Assembly (NCBI GenBank): GCA_019916065.1
Contig: CM034240.1
Location: 51,050,372-51,114,371 of the forward strand
Origin: Vitellaria paradoxa
Lineage: Eukaryota; Streptophyta; Magnoliopsida; Ericales; Sapotaceae
DNA: 64,000 nt
Direction: 5' to 3'
Below the pieces are notes generated by a model, which saw only the letters and a list, made by a program, of their open reading frames with translations, was not told where the DNA came from and did not search any database. A program made the position numbers and the translations under genes. Every line of letters begins with the position of its first letter. The stretch's first letter is position 1. Shown piece after piece: positions 47,474 through 58,319 of this stretch.

Positions 47474-48670
47474 TTATGGGGATTGAATCCATATTGCTCC
47501 GATATTCCGTATCCCCTTAACGAGCCACCCTCTATGTAAGGAATCATCATCAGCAGCAGCTCGAAGATACTTGTGGCTTTGACGATCCTTGAGGCAATAA
47601 AATTTCAAATTCTGATCAGATTCGAATTCGTGATAATAGATCTTATTTGCAACGTCCCCTAACACCGGACCTAAAAATGAAGTACTACGGCCGAGAGTAG
47701 GGCCGAGAAATATGGCTTGATTTGGTAAGCTACTCTCAATGTTCCAGTTGCCTGATGACCAGCTAAACTTGAATAAGCGGCAAACATCATCATAATTATT
47801 AGGACCGATGAGATGGTTCACCACTAAGAGCCCTCCTTCACACTCGATGAGGTGATGTATTGCGTTAAGTCATCCCATCTAATAACTGCATTTGCTGCGG
47901 ATTATTAATAAGTTCGATCCAGTCCTTTCTGATGACACTATATGCTACAAGACTACGAAAATTGGTGAAGCAACAGAGATATCCCATTTGGGTGCTGTAC
48001 ATCACTTGCCTAATTGGTCTGTACCAATCCGCTTTAATAATCCTCTTGTCAAAAACTCGAGCGGTCCAATTTTGATCACCTCGGCGGCATGTGATGATGG
48101 CAATTTTGTTACAATCACCAGGATAGAAGTGGTCGCGGAGCACGAAGAATTCGCAGTCAGGATCGTTGTATGGATCCGAAGAAGAAAAGTGGCATAAGTT
48201 TCCTTGTGAAGGAGTGGCTCGGATTTCATGCCGGGGAGAAAATTGTCTAAATCAGGGAGGTGGATGAATTGCTGGGTGAAAGGGGAAAACAAGAAGAATA
48301 AGCGTGCGAGATTATTATCATTGTGCTTCATCTTCTCGAAAAGGAGCCAACCGTGCTTGGAAGAACATATCCTGGTTCTTCTATCTTTGAGAAGGAGTTT
48401 ACTGACAGAGTAAGGGTTGGGGTGTTTTGGATGAAACAGCTTGCAATTAAAGACGCACGAGGATGTATCATTATTATTATTGTCGATGGTCCAATCCCCT
48501 GTCACGACCCATGGCAGCTTGTTTATTTCAGCGTAGTCGACGTCATCAATCGGCAGTTGTTGCCATCTCTTGCAAACGGCGGGGAAGCGAATTTGGTCTG
48601 CCCAAGACAAATTTCTTACCATTATTTCTTTGAGTAAATCTGCCAGTAGATCGGACCATGGCCGCTTTTC
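47474..48670 (-). pseudogene. F-box / DUF295 protein gene with frameshifts
   Basis: The N-terminal F-box reads WSDLLADLLKEI, then VRNLSWADQIRFPAVCKRWQ (48658-48560). A DUF295-type body follows: SSKHGWLLFEKM, FLFSPFTQQFIHLPDL, and a third frame FFVLRDHFYPGDCNKIAIIT, MGYLCCFTNFRSLVAYSV. The C-terminus is LIECEGGLLVVNHLIGPNN, CRLFKFSWS and VLGDVANKIYYHEFESD. Such proteins are substrate receptors of SCF ubiquitin ligases (family knowledge). Frame changes occur at about 48200 and 47870. The only in-frame ATG (48622) lies inside the F-box, and a stop precedes it upstream of a run of 15 G's (C's at 48676-48690). Unless these are sequencing errors, the gene is a pseudogene. Confidence 0.8.
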
Positions 48671-48790
48671 TCTTTCCCCCCCCCCCCCCCTTCTTCTTCT
48701 TCTTCTTCTTCGTCAAATTATTTCTCTGCTTAACGAGAATGACCTTCTCAATCTTCTTTTTCTTCTTAGAGCATCTCTTCTTCGGGGGCC

Positions 48791-49430
48791 ATTCTGATTA
48801 CTATTTTTTCTCTCGCTCTCCCTCCCTATCTATATGTGAAATAGGAATATGATACCTTAAAACACCCACAGAGTCATATTTATATACACATCTCAATCCG
48901 TTTCCTAAATAGATTTGGATTTGTATCCTTTGTGATTTGAATTCCGTTTCCTAAAGAAACTTGGACTCCTTGTGATTTGGACTTATGAAAAAACTTGTAT
49001 TCTTTGTGACTTGAATCCCTAAAGAAACTTGGACTCTTTGTGACTTGGACTTCTAAAAAAACTTGAATTACTATTTTTTCTCTCACTTTCTGTGAATAAA
49101 GAATATGATGAAAGAATAGATAAAGATATACAGCGGAATAAAAAAAAATTTCTTTTTATGACATGTACAAAATAAAACCTTAAACCTATAAGAGGTGAAC
49201 AAATGCACAATTGCACGATATCCAACGATATCTACACAGGATAAACAGGGATTTTTCAATGTAATTGTTGTAGTGCTAACTACAACTACAACTACAACTA
49301 CAACTACAACTACAACTACATATTACGTACATATATATATATATATATATAATGTGCTAGCCAACTAATTCTCATTCCAAATAAGATTAATACAATTAAC
49401 TCTTGCTAATTAAATTTCTTTACTACCCTT
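48791..49430. repeat. Simple and short direct repeats upstream of the F-box gene
   Basis: ATTACTATTTTTTCTCTC occurs at about 48799 and 49068. Between them, TTGGACT..TTTGTGA-type units repeat four to five times (48906-49060). A hexanucleotide CAACTA array lies at about 49278-49319 and an (AT)n run at about 49331-49351. No coding sequence was seen. Confidence 0.75.
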
Positions 49431-51535
49431 TTTTTGTGACCCATTAGGACTTATTTGGTGGTAAAAATTAAATATTATAATGTGGATTAATCTTACAGTG
49501 ATTTGAAAAGGATATATCAAATCATCCTAGATCGGAAGGGATATATCAAATCATCCCAAATAGGATTATATCAAATTAGCTTTTGATTTTTAGGAATTCG
49601 TTTCCTGATTTTAGGAATTTGTTTCCTTTGTTGTTAGTGTGTCAGGGGCTTCCTTCTCTGTGTATAAATGTAGGTATTAGGTGATTGCACTTGAAAAGTG
49701 CTATTATAAACTCCACTTTTATATAACTTTTGATGCATTTAAGTAGTTTATTTTGAATTTTTATTATTATTTTCTTAATTGCAGGTAAAAGGGTAAAATA
49801 AGTGAGATTAGCAATGATGAAAGTGGCCGCCGAGGAGAGAAAAAGGGTCCGAAGTTCTAGATGGTTGAAGTGGTGTGCAGCTGAAGTTCCAGCTTGACAC
49901 TCTGTCAGTATTTTGACCATATCTTCTCACTCAAAACTCGGATTGACCTGATTCTTTTTGGGTTGGAAAGAAGACTCAAAGGGCTACAACTTTCGTGCTT
50001 TAGCCGAAGCCTGAATCGATCGTTTTCGAGGTCAAAATCGCAGTGGAAGTTGAGGACAGAAAGTTGTCAGAAGCAGCAAACGAGAAGCAGAACTTGAAGA
50101 ACAAAGTTTCTGTGGTCCGGACCACCTGCCAAACGGTCCGGACCACAGTGTGTTATGCGCGCGCGGCTTCACTCCGTCTTTTAGGGTTTTCTTTACAACT
50201 TCTTTATAACATCTGCTACATGGCCGACCCAAGGGAGCCTAGTTTTTAGTTCTGCATACTTTAGGAGCCTCTTTTTCATATTTTTAGATACTTTGAGAGT
50301 TTTAGAATAGCTTTTTTAGAGTGTTTTCAATTAGTTGTCTTGTTTATGGAGTTGTTCGATGTTTGGTTATTCTTCGCTGCACTGCTCTTTCATTACGTAG
50401 TTTCAGAGTTGCTTGCCGTGTAAGTTGACTTTCGTTTCGTTAATTTAATATCAGATTTATTATTTTCTAGTGGTAGATCTAATGTTTATGCTTTCGTTTA
50501 TTGCTTTCGTTTTGTTTAAAATCATGCTAGCGTAGAAACCCTAGTTCTTGATTCAACGAATCAAGAAAGGGTAGTTTACTCTGATCTATGGGATGTACAT
50601 AGACCCTTCGCATGGTTTGCGAAAGCGAAGGGATCTACACTTTTTAAAACCTAATTCAGTTCTTTCAAAAACTTTCGAAAACGAAAACCTTTGACTATAT
50701 TCTCTGTAATCACTGGTAAGGGTTTTCGATTAAAATTTTCTCAATAATTTTGAAGAACTGAAAATTCAGATTTTGAATCCTAATTTGAATTAGTTTATTT
50801 CAAAAACATTCGAAAATGAAAATCTTTGACTATATTCTCTGTAATCACTGGTAAAGGTTTTCGATTAAAACTTTCTTAATAATTTTGGATAAACTAGAAG
50901 AATTGGATTTGAATCCGAATTCGAATAGGATTGTTTGAAAACCCTTTGAAAACAGAAGTTTTTGACTATATTCTCCGTAATCACTGGTAAAAGCTTTTGA
51001 TTAAAACTTTCTCAATAATTTTCGAACAAATCTTAATTTAGGTTTTAACGCAAGTATTACAACTCATCCCATAGTGAAGACGTAAACTACCCGGAATTGA
51101 TAGTTGGATCAAGGACTTTTCAAATTTATTTGCTTATTAATTGAATTGCCTTCGTTTGATTTAATTTAAGTATTTACATTACAGTTTTTAGATTAGATTA
51201 CTTTGCTGCGCATTTAAATTAGGAAAAATTCATTTAGTTAATATTTTTTCCTTGAATCAAAAAATCAATTTTAAATTGCTGGAATTTTGGTAATAAGTTG
51301 TTAATTTGTTTTAGTTTACATTTTAAATTTGCAAAACCCTAGGAATTAGTTTTAATTAATCTTCAAACTTAGTTTACATTCAAATTTAGGATTCCCATTA
51401 TAACCTAGAAACTAAATAACATAGGCTCCATGTGAATTCGACCTCGAACTCACCGAGTTAAAACTACACCGCACACCCTTACACTTGGGGGTTAATTTAG
51501 ACGCACTTTCTAATAGCGGTCATTAGGCCCTTACG
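49431..51535 (+). mobile_element. LTR/leader-type sequence of a retrotransposon relic
   Basis: Non-coding sequence leads into the decayed transposon protein at 51540. The block 49900-50070 (CGGATTGACCTGATTCTTTTTGGGTTGGAAAG...) resembles 27155-27325 in the 3.5-kb LTR insertion. Near the end, TCGACCTCGAACTCACCGAG and ACCCTTACACTTGGGGG resemble text commonly seen near the ends of plant LTRs (recalled). The limits are uncertain and no matching 3' LTR was found downstream. Confidence 0.5.
50665..51030. repeat. Three tandem repeats of about 130 bp
   Basis: TTTGACTATATTCTCTGTAA followed by TCACTGGTAA and TTTTCGATTAAAA occurs at about 50690, 50824 and 50968. Copies differ by substitutions and small gaps. 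They lie in the leader of the retrotransposon relic. Confidence 0.82.
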
Positions 51536-51539
51536 CGAG

Positions 51540-54324
51540 GGGGATCGCGAACCAGGGGAGATTGGGGAGTTCTCTATAATCGCCATTATTAGAGGTGGTC
51601 TTAGGTTTCCACTCCACCCGTTTTTACGCTCTGTTATGAGCATTCTTGACCTCTCTCCCCGATGTATCAGTCACAATTTTTATAAAATAGTAAATGGGGT
51701 TATAGAGATTAATAGGCATTACGGATTCCATCTCTGCGAATGGGATCTTTTATACTGCTACAATGTTCAAAAGGTTAGGAGGGACGAGAATAAATGATAT
51801 CTGAAGTCTCGATCGGAAAAGGCCTTAGTCCACATGTTCCCGGATAACATAAAGTGGGAAGACGATACCTGTGTGGTTTCGGGGCATTGGACGCAGGATC
51901 TAGATGGAGACGCGTTCCCTCCAGTCCTTCTAGTATCCCTGGGTCCAGGTCGGCAAACTTCAGACTACTAGTTATCCATCCTCCAATTAAGTTCTCTAAA
52001 CGCCGAATATAACTAATCCCCCATTTGCCTAATGCAGGTAGCTAGGCTAAAAAGTCTTGGGCAAGGGGCATTCGTGTGGACAAAATACACATCGACGAGG
52101 TGTTGAAGTTCCTGAGAGGACCTGACTTGTACCCATTCGCTAGGGCCCTTCCCATTCTGTTCAATTACGTGCCACGCTACAAATTTTTTATCTCTCCCCC
52201 TCAAGGTTTCACTACTGGGGAAACAATTCGTCGCCTAGATTGGTGGTACCGTGCAAGCGCTAAACAAAAGCAAGAATTCTACGCAGAAAAGCATAGAGAT
52301 TGGGTGCCTCCGCCACCATTTGCCATCCCGCTTGCTGCCCCAACACTTATTCAATAAATCCTAGAAGTAGCTGAGCGAGCCAAGCATTCTTGCCGCAGGA
52401 GAAGGCTTGTGATTGAGGAGGAGAGAGAAGAAGAAGTGGTGGCAGAGCAAGAAGGAGAAGAGGAAGAAGAAGAAGGGCCATTTGGATATTCTCCAATTAG
52501 AGCTGACGAAGAAATGGCACCCAAAAAGGACTTCAGGAAGTTAGCAGAGGAAAGGGCCAAACAAGCAAAAGTTGAAGCTGCCAAAACGAGAGCAGAGGAG
52601 AGAAGGGCAGCGTAGAAAAGAAAGCCTAAGGAAAGTTGGCAGAAGAAGTTGCCAAAGCGGAACATTTCCGTAAAATAAAGAAGGAAAAAATAGAACAAAT
52701 TAAGACTTCTGAGCTGCCCAGCGCCGATCCTCACGCCCAAGAGAAGCAAATGGTGGAAAAAGACGATGATTTATTAGTGCTTGAGGCTCCACCTTCAGCC
52801 AAAACGCCCCCACCTCATCAAGATGCTGCTAGCGCCAAACAACAACCCCTACCAACGCCGATTGATGAACCTTCAACTTCCATCCCTGCAGACCAAGTCC
52901 CCCTCCAAACCATGTACCCTAGAAATCTGGTTAGGGAATCCCCTCCGTTTGTCCCTCGGATCCTCATTCCAAGTCTAGAACATCCGGAAGGACGTCCTTT
53001 CATCGTTAAGGACACAGCGTTCAATCACCCAGAAGAATACCTTAATGGGATCGTGCCTCCTCGTGACCTCCAAGAGACAAGGAGAAACAAAATGGAAGCA
53101 CTTCACTCAACACTGATGAAAAGCTTGCTCACAGAAGTTGCTTCTGTAACAATTCATACTCTTTAACTTCTTTTAATTTATATCTTACATTCTCATTTTT
53201 TTCACTCATCATTTTTTCTTCTCCTTTTTTTTTTTAAGTCAACTTTTTGTACCACGGAGCTTATCACTAGAAGCCAGGGGCTTCACTCCAAAGCGGATCT
53301 CAACGAAGCATACATCAAAGGCTTGAGAGAAAGAGTCGAAGACCTTGAGGACGAGAAGAAGGACTTGGCGAACGAGAAAAAACGTCTCAGCGAAGAAAAG
53401 AGAAGCCTCGAACATGAAGTCGCTAATACATCTGCTCAGGCTGAGGCTAGCAAAGTTCACGCACCAAACTTGGACAAGCTCCTTGAGAAAAAGGATGAAG
53501 ACCTGCTACAAAAAATTGGGCAGCTAGCAACTGCAGAATCCGAACTTTCGTTCTCCAAAGCCGAGCGTGAGAAGCTTGCTAATGAATTTGAAAGGGCGAA
53601 AGCCGAGCAAGCTAGCCTGAAAAGAAAGATTGAAAGACTAAAAGTCAAGCTCAAGACCAAATCCTCCTTGCTCGACGAAAGAGAAAACGCTCTAAAGGCC
53701 CTAGAGGAAAAGGCAGCAGCAGATCTAAGGGCTCAAGAAAGCGATTGCATCGACCAGATGCAGGATGCTAGGAATGATTTCCTATAGGGTTGGGAAGCTA
53801 CGATGGCAAAACTTAATGTAGATCATACCAACCCAGCCTACCTAGAGGCTCCATTCCCCAATCCTCACAGGCCTATCCCCAAGTTCAGTTTTGAGCGCCC
53901 TCCGTTGACACCCTCACTCCAGCCTTTAGATGAAGATGTTGAAGAGGGAGAACTTAAAGTCGAAAGCTCTCCAAAAGATGCAGCCTCTGGTACCCCAAAA
54001 GACTCTACTCGAGACTCCCACGATGAAATTAATCTTGTGTTGGAGAGGGATCCTACAAAAAAAGGGAGAGAAGTGAGGCTCTTGTTTGCCATTCTTATTT
54101 TGTTACTTCTTATCTTTTGTAAAACATCTTATTTCGGATAAATAGAGCGTAACTTTCGTATTTTTGCTTTATGTATTTTGCTCTCTCATTTGCTCAGAAC
54201 TGATGAAAAGCTAATTGATGATTACTTTACCTTTTTTGCGCAAGAAGTCCTTGAAGATGCCGTAGAGGAGTATTTCAAAGTTTCTGCTGATGAAATATCA
54301 AAATCATACATTGACAAATTTTAG
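51540..54324 (+). pseudogene. Plant 'putative gypsy-type transposon' protein (Transposase_28-like), decayed
   Basis: The first exon reads LRFPLHPFLRSVMSILDLSP, NGVIEINRHYGFHLCEWDLL, a TGA after DENK, then ALVHMFPDNIKWEDDT. This resembles the domain called putative gypsy-type transposon in plants. After an intron ending near 52038 it continues VDKIHIDEVLKFLRGPDLYP, RRLDWWYRASAKQKQEF, an acidic run (EEEREEEVVAEQEGEEEEEE) and a Pro-rich linker. A long coiled coil (53320-53787: LRERVEDLEDEKKDLANEKK onward) follows, then WEATMAKLNVDHTNPAYLEA. A last exon (about 54199-54324) ends DEISKSYIDKF. At least four stops or frame changes (about 51800, 52358, 52613 and 53786) show it is dead. Confidence 0.62.
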
Positions 54325-54524
54325 GCATTACGAATTGTCTTAAGTGCAACTTCTTTGAAATGCAACAACTTTTCGTGCTTGGATTTCTCTGAATAATAGA
54401 ACTCGTTTGGCTTCATCCTTACTACTAGGTGGGAACTAATGGCAACCGTGCAGACACACTAAGTTCTTTTTTCCAAGTCAAACCTAATTAATGTTAACAG
54501 TCGTAGCAATCCCCTCAAGTTTTT
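54325..54524. other. Spacer between the transposon relic and the cyclodeaminase-like fragment
   Basis: About 200 bp with no gene and no LTR-like end, so the transposon relic upstream lacks a recognisable right terminus. Confidence 0.5.
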
Positions 54525-55070
54525 GACAAAAATGTTGGTGCGTGGCAATCATATTTCGAACCAATACTTGGCAGAAAACAAAGAAATGCAAGCTTTTTAT
54601 GAGCCAATGCTCGGTGGTGCACAGTGTGGCAAACGTTTAAGAACCAACACTTGGTAAAAAAACAAAGTAAAGCAAACCGAAGCCGTTTTGCCGAAAACGA
54701 CACAGTTCCACCAAGTCAGAAAAAAGGGGTTTGGCCACTACTCTCCTCTTCATTTCACACGTAACGTTCTAATTTTATCTTATCAATGGCGAATCTCAGC
54801 ACCACCGTCGCCGTCGCACCACCCGTCTTTATCGACACGGCCACTCTGCACTTGGTTCTCCCCTACAAAAGCACGGTCCACCACTTCCAAAGCTCCCTCC
54901 TCGTGGCCCCGCCACCTCCGACCCCCAGTTCGCCAGAGCCACCAAACAAGTCCCATCTCTTCGCTCCTCCTGATGCCCTCCTAGTCCCACTCTCTTTCCT
55001 TCTCCTATATCGGCGTCAAGCTCGTAACTTACCACCCCGACAACTCTCTCTCCTACATCGGCGTCAATAG
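54525..55070 (+). pseudogene. 5' fragment of an ornithine cyclodeaminase / SARD4-like gene, copy 1
   Basis: From the ATG at 54786 it reads ANLSTTVAVAPPVFIDTATL, LVLPYKSTVHHFQSSLLV. It then continues, in a shifted frame, to LLMPS-stop-SHSLSFSYIGVKLVTYHPDNS. The order VFI..TL..HFQ..L, LLLMPSW, YIGVKLVTYHP is that of the N-terminus of plant ornithine cyclodeaminase/mu-crystallin-like proteins such as SARD4, a reductase in pipecolic-acid synthesis (family knowledge, recalled). The Trp of LLMPSW is a TAG (about 54982). The NAD-binding half is missing. The upstream 260 bp (leader or promoter) is duplicated with the fragment at 61660. Confidence 0.6.
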
Positions 55071-55689
55071 TTTTTAACAATTTCTGTGGATTTTTTACGT
55101 ACAAGGTTGTGTTCCGTTATTTTCCTTTCAATGAAAGGACATGATAAATACCAAACACTTACAAATTAAGCAAACGATTGATCGCATTTTGCCATGTTCA
55201 CTTAATGCCAGTTTGGCAACACAAAAAGATTTTTTCTTCTTATTATTTTTTCATCTTGTATATTTTTTTCATCAAATTTTATTTTATTTTAATTTTTTGT
55301 TCAGTAATTTTAATTATGCTATTCATATTTTTTAAAATTAAAAGATAAACCTTAAAAATAGAAAATTCATGCATTAGTGAAAAAATAATTAATTTTTTTC
55401 AAATAAATTAATTTTTTGCTCGTGTGTAAATTTTCTTATTTTAAATATTTTTTAATATTTTTAAATGTTAATTAGATGCCCAAAAACTACTAAAACTTAA
55501 AAAAAAAAAAAAATCAAACAAAACAAAACAAAACAAAAATAAAATAAACTTTCTTTTGTGTTGCCCAGCTAAGCCTTAACACCCTTCCTTGATATTAAGG
55601 GCATCTCAAGCTGCAGTTTCTCTACTCTAAGAAACCCTCTATTATATGGGAGGGAAATGTTGTTATCATTTATTAGAAAGTTGATATGC
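55071..55689. other. AT-rich spacer, no gene
   Basis: No coding frame was supported. There is a poly(A) run and a CAAAA repeat at about 55500-55540. Confidence 0.55.
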
Positions 55690-56140
55690 ACTCAACAATT
55701 TTTAAAAAAATGCCTGACACATAAAACATTTGTAATCATGACATTAGTGTTGTCGTCTTTAGATTGAATATTAATGTTACCTTCACCCACTATCAGAATT
55801 TTGGATTTGCTTTTGAAATTAAATTCCCTACGAATTGACTCGTCCAATTGTGAGATGACTTTTTTCTCCAATTCACGTGATTACTTCATCCTTTATCAAA
55901 GTATCAAATGATTTTACAATGGGCATTTGGTTCAACTTCTTTGCAGACAAGTACTAAATTTTCTTTGACTTCAGCAGTGCTCGCATGCTCTGTTTGCTTA
56001 TTTTGTAACTTTGTTCAGCATTTAAACTTGTAATGTCCAAACCGATTACATATATAGCACTGAATATTAGATTCGCCATGCACTCCCACTATACTGCCAC
56101 GATCTTCCGCTGTTTTATCCCTCCTCCTAGTGTTTTTTTT
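55690..56140 (-). pseudogene. Ty1/copia gag zinc knuckle and protease relic
   Basis: On the minus strand a CCHC knuckle CYICNRFGHYKFKC (about 56075-56034) is followed, in broken frames, by ELDESIRREFNFKSKSKILI and VGEGNINIQSKDDNTNVMIT. This is the typical segment after the copia protease active site. Flanking RT or integrase sequence is absent, so only a fragment of a few hundred bases remains. Confidence 0.75.
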
Positions 56141-56614
56141 TTTTTAATTTCCTCCCCTCCTCAGGATGTCAGGAGGTATAGACAACGCCAAATATTTAAT
56201 TCATTTCATAATAAAAATAACTAGACTGTTGAAACAAGACCCTTAATGCATCATGGAGAGAATTACTTCATTTTTTGTCATAAGACACACACGAAACTCA
56301 ATATCGACATATGAATATGAACTCTTTAGGGTCTAAAATTCAATTTCATATTAACTATCAATGATATAAGATCCGAGGAAGTTTCTTCTACGCACACTCA
56401 CAGAAAAGAACCTTATTGGTTTGACGAAAAACCCATAATAGCTATCAATGATACAAGGGTTGTTTGCACCATTGCAACAATTCATATTCAGCGAGCTATT
56501 CTCGTTTTCTTTAGAATTGAACGTCTGTCACAGCTTACATACATTTGTTATGAAAATCCTCCCATAAAATGAAGGTTATTTTGCGTGATTCAGAGCATCT
56601 ATCGTCCTCCAACT
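56141..56614. other. 3' flank of the zinc-finger gene
   Basis: No coding frame was found. This is the region downstream of the minus-strand gene ending at 56615 and may hold its 3' UTR. Confidence 0.5.
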
Positions 56615-58223
56615 CTATGCATCACCCCGGTAGAAGTACAGCATGTCGAGTGATGGTTCCAATTCCTGGAAGTGAGTAATTAAAAAGCGAAATTAATGCC
56701 AAATAAATTATATTTTCCTTCAAAATATATCAACAATAAAAATCATATTATTATATGTGCATTGAGAGAATGCTGCCAATTATAATAGCATTTTCATTTT
56801 CAAGATGTATTGTCTTGATTACAAACCTCACATATCTCATCAGACTTGGAGGGGAAATGGAAGCCGATGGAGCAATTACTCAACACTTCAGGTCTTCTCA
56901 TCCAACCGTGACATCCAGCACTCATTTTAAGTTGGTACCTATAGATCTGAAACAGAAGACAAAATCTCAATAATTTTAAGATCTAGGGGTCACATAAACA
57001 CAATACACAACCATATGAATTGCAACCTCATGAGGTTCGATGGAAGTTTGCTCCAGCATTTTTTTGACAACCATACCGCTGCCCTGGCAATCTGGACACA
57101 ACACGGATTCAATTGTAGCGCTTGAAATGAACTCATCATTAATCTGGTTTCCAATCTGTCCACTAGATCCCTCTGTCACTGGGATATCGCCCAACTCTTG
57201 CATAGACATTATTTCATATCGCTTGTAAAATTCTTCTTGTCGGGTGACGATGTCCATCTCACAGACAAGTATCCAGTGTACAAGGCAGGAAATATGAAAA
57301 ACATGAAATAGCTGCATATGAAAGAAATTGTTTAACAATCTAAACATGCATTGAAGGTTGTGACTTGGAGGGAAAAAATTTCCACCCAACAATTTTCAAG
57401 ACAATGGAAAGAAAAGCGATTAAAATAAACTAATAAAGAACCAAGGAAAGTAGCAATTTACCCCATTCATATTTCTACTACTACAAGCGAGTCTTCCAGT
57501 TTTCATGTTCAGGAGTGTTGCTACGTCTTTCCCCGGAAGGATTGGAAAGCAACAGAGACTACACATTTTTTCGTCATATGAACCCTGCTGTCGCCTCAAC
57601 TTTCCCCTCCTACTTTTGCTTGAACTGGTCCTTCTTTTCTCACTACCATCCTCAGTATCCCAATTTTTTTCTAAATTGATATGGTACTGGTAGGTAAAGG
57701 TAACGACCGCAAAGTTATGCTTTGAAAACCAACCCTTCGGCAACTCCTTTCCCAGCCATTCACACCATATTGTACAATACCCATTAGGAACCTTATCTGT
57801 CAATAAGAACCTACCACGAATTTGTCCAATTCCAATGAAATTGAGTCCGAGGTCAGAAATTCTACCATTCCGCAAAACACCTGGCACAACCAAGTCATAA
57901 TCTTGGTCTTCAGGTGAAATGTGAAAGAAAGTTACACCATCATTGAATGGCCACGGATTCGGTTTCATCAAAGTTGACCTAGCAGTATCAAGCCTTCTAT
58001 TGTGGAGTTTACCCTCCAAGTGGGCAAACAAATCAGTTTTACCATGGCATGGACTCCGACAAAGGATACAGAAGAAGATGCATCTCTTTCTCTTCCCAAC
58101 GGACCTCAGTTCAACACAAGTGTGCCCATTAGACCTTACTTTCCTAAGTATCAATCTAGCTGCCTTTTCTCTTACAGTAGCAGTAGTTGGATTTGGAAAC
58201 CCTGATTCTTCCCTTCCCGCCAT
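56615..58223 (-). CDS. Zinc-finger protein of unknown function, four exons, intact
   Basis: Exons are 58223-57462, 57311-57012, 56946-56827 and 56665-56615, all joined by GT-AG introns in phase 0. They give 410 residues with no stops, ending LYFYRGDA. Residues 52-74 form a C2H2 finger of C-x2-C-x12-H-x5-H spacing (Cys52, Cys55, His68, His74; CILCRSPC..HLEGKLH), the spacing of U1/matrin-type fingers that bind RNA or DNA. A second Cys/His set (Cys221, 224, 225, 247, His260, Cys263, His266, Cys271, and CPDC at 326-329) could form a RING-like site. A basic patch lies at 195-211 (KRRTSSSKSRRGKLRR). The final exons read KMSAGCHGWMRRPEVLSNCS. The family was not recognised by name. Four phase-0 exons with an open frame argue for a functional gene. 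Tandem leader repeats lie upstream. Confidence 0.8.
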
Positions 58224-58319
58224 TCAAAACCTATTGTTGAAACTCACTACCGCCAAAAACAGAGGATTTCAATTCTTCAAAGTAACAATTCAAACTCTAG
58301 AAATCTTGAATTTCACGTG

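Noticed and set aside
49276..49321. CAACTA hexamer array as a CRISPR-like or coding repeat
   Set aside because: It is a simple microsatellite without spacers in plant nuclear DNA.
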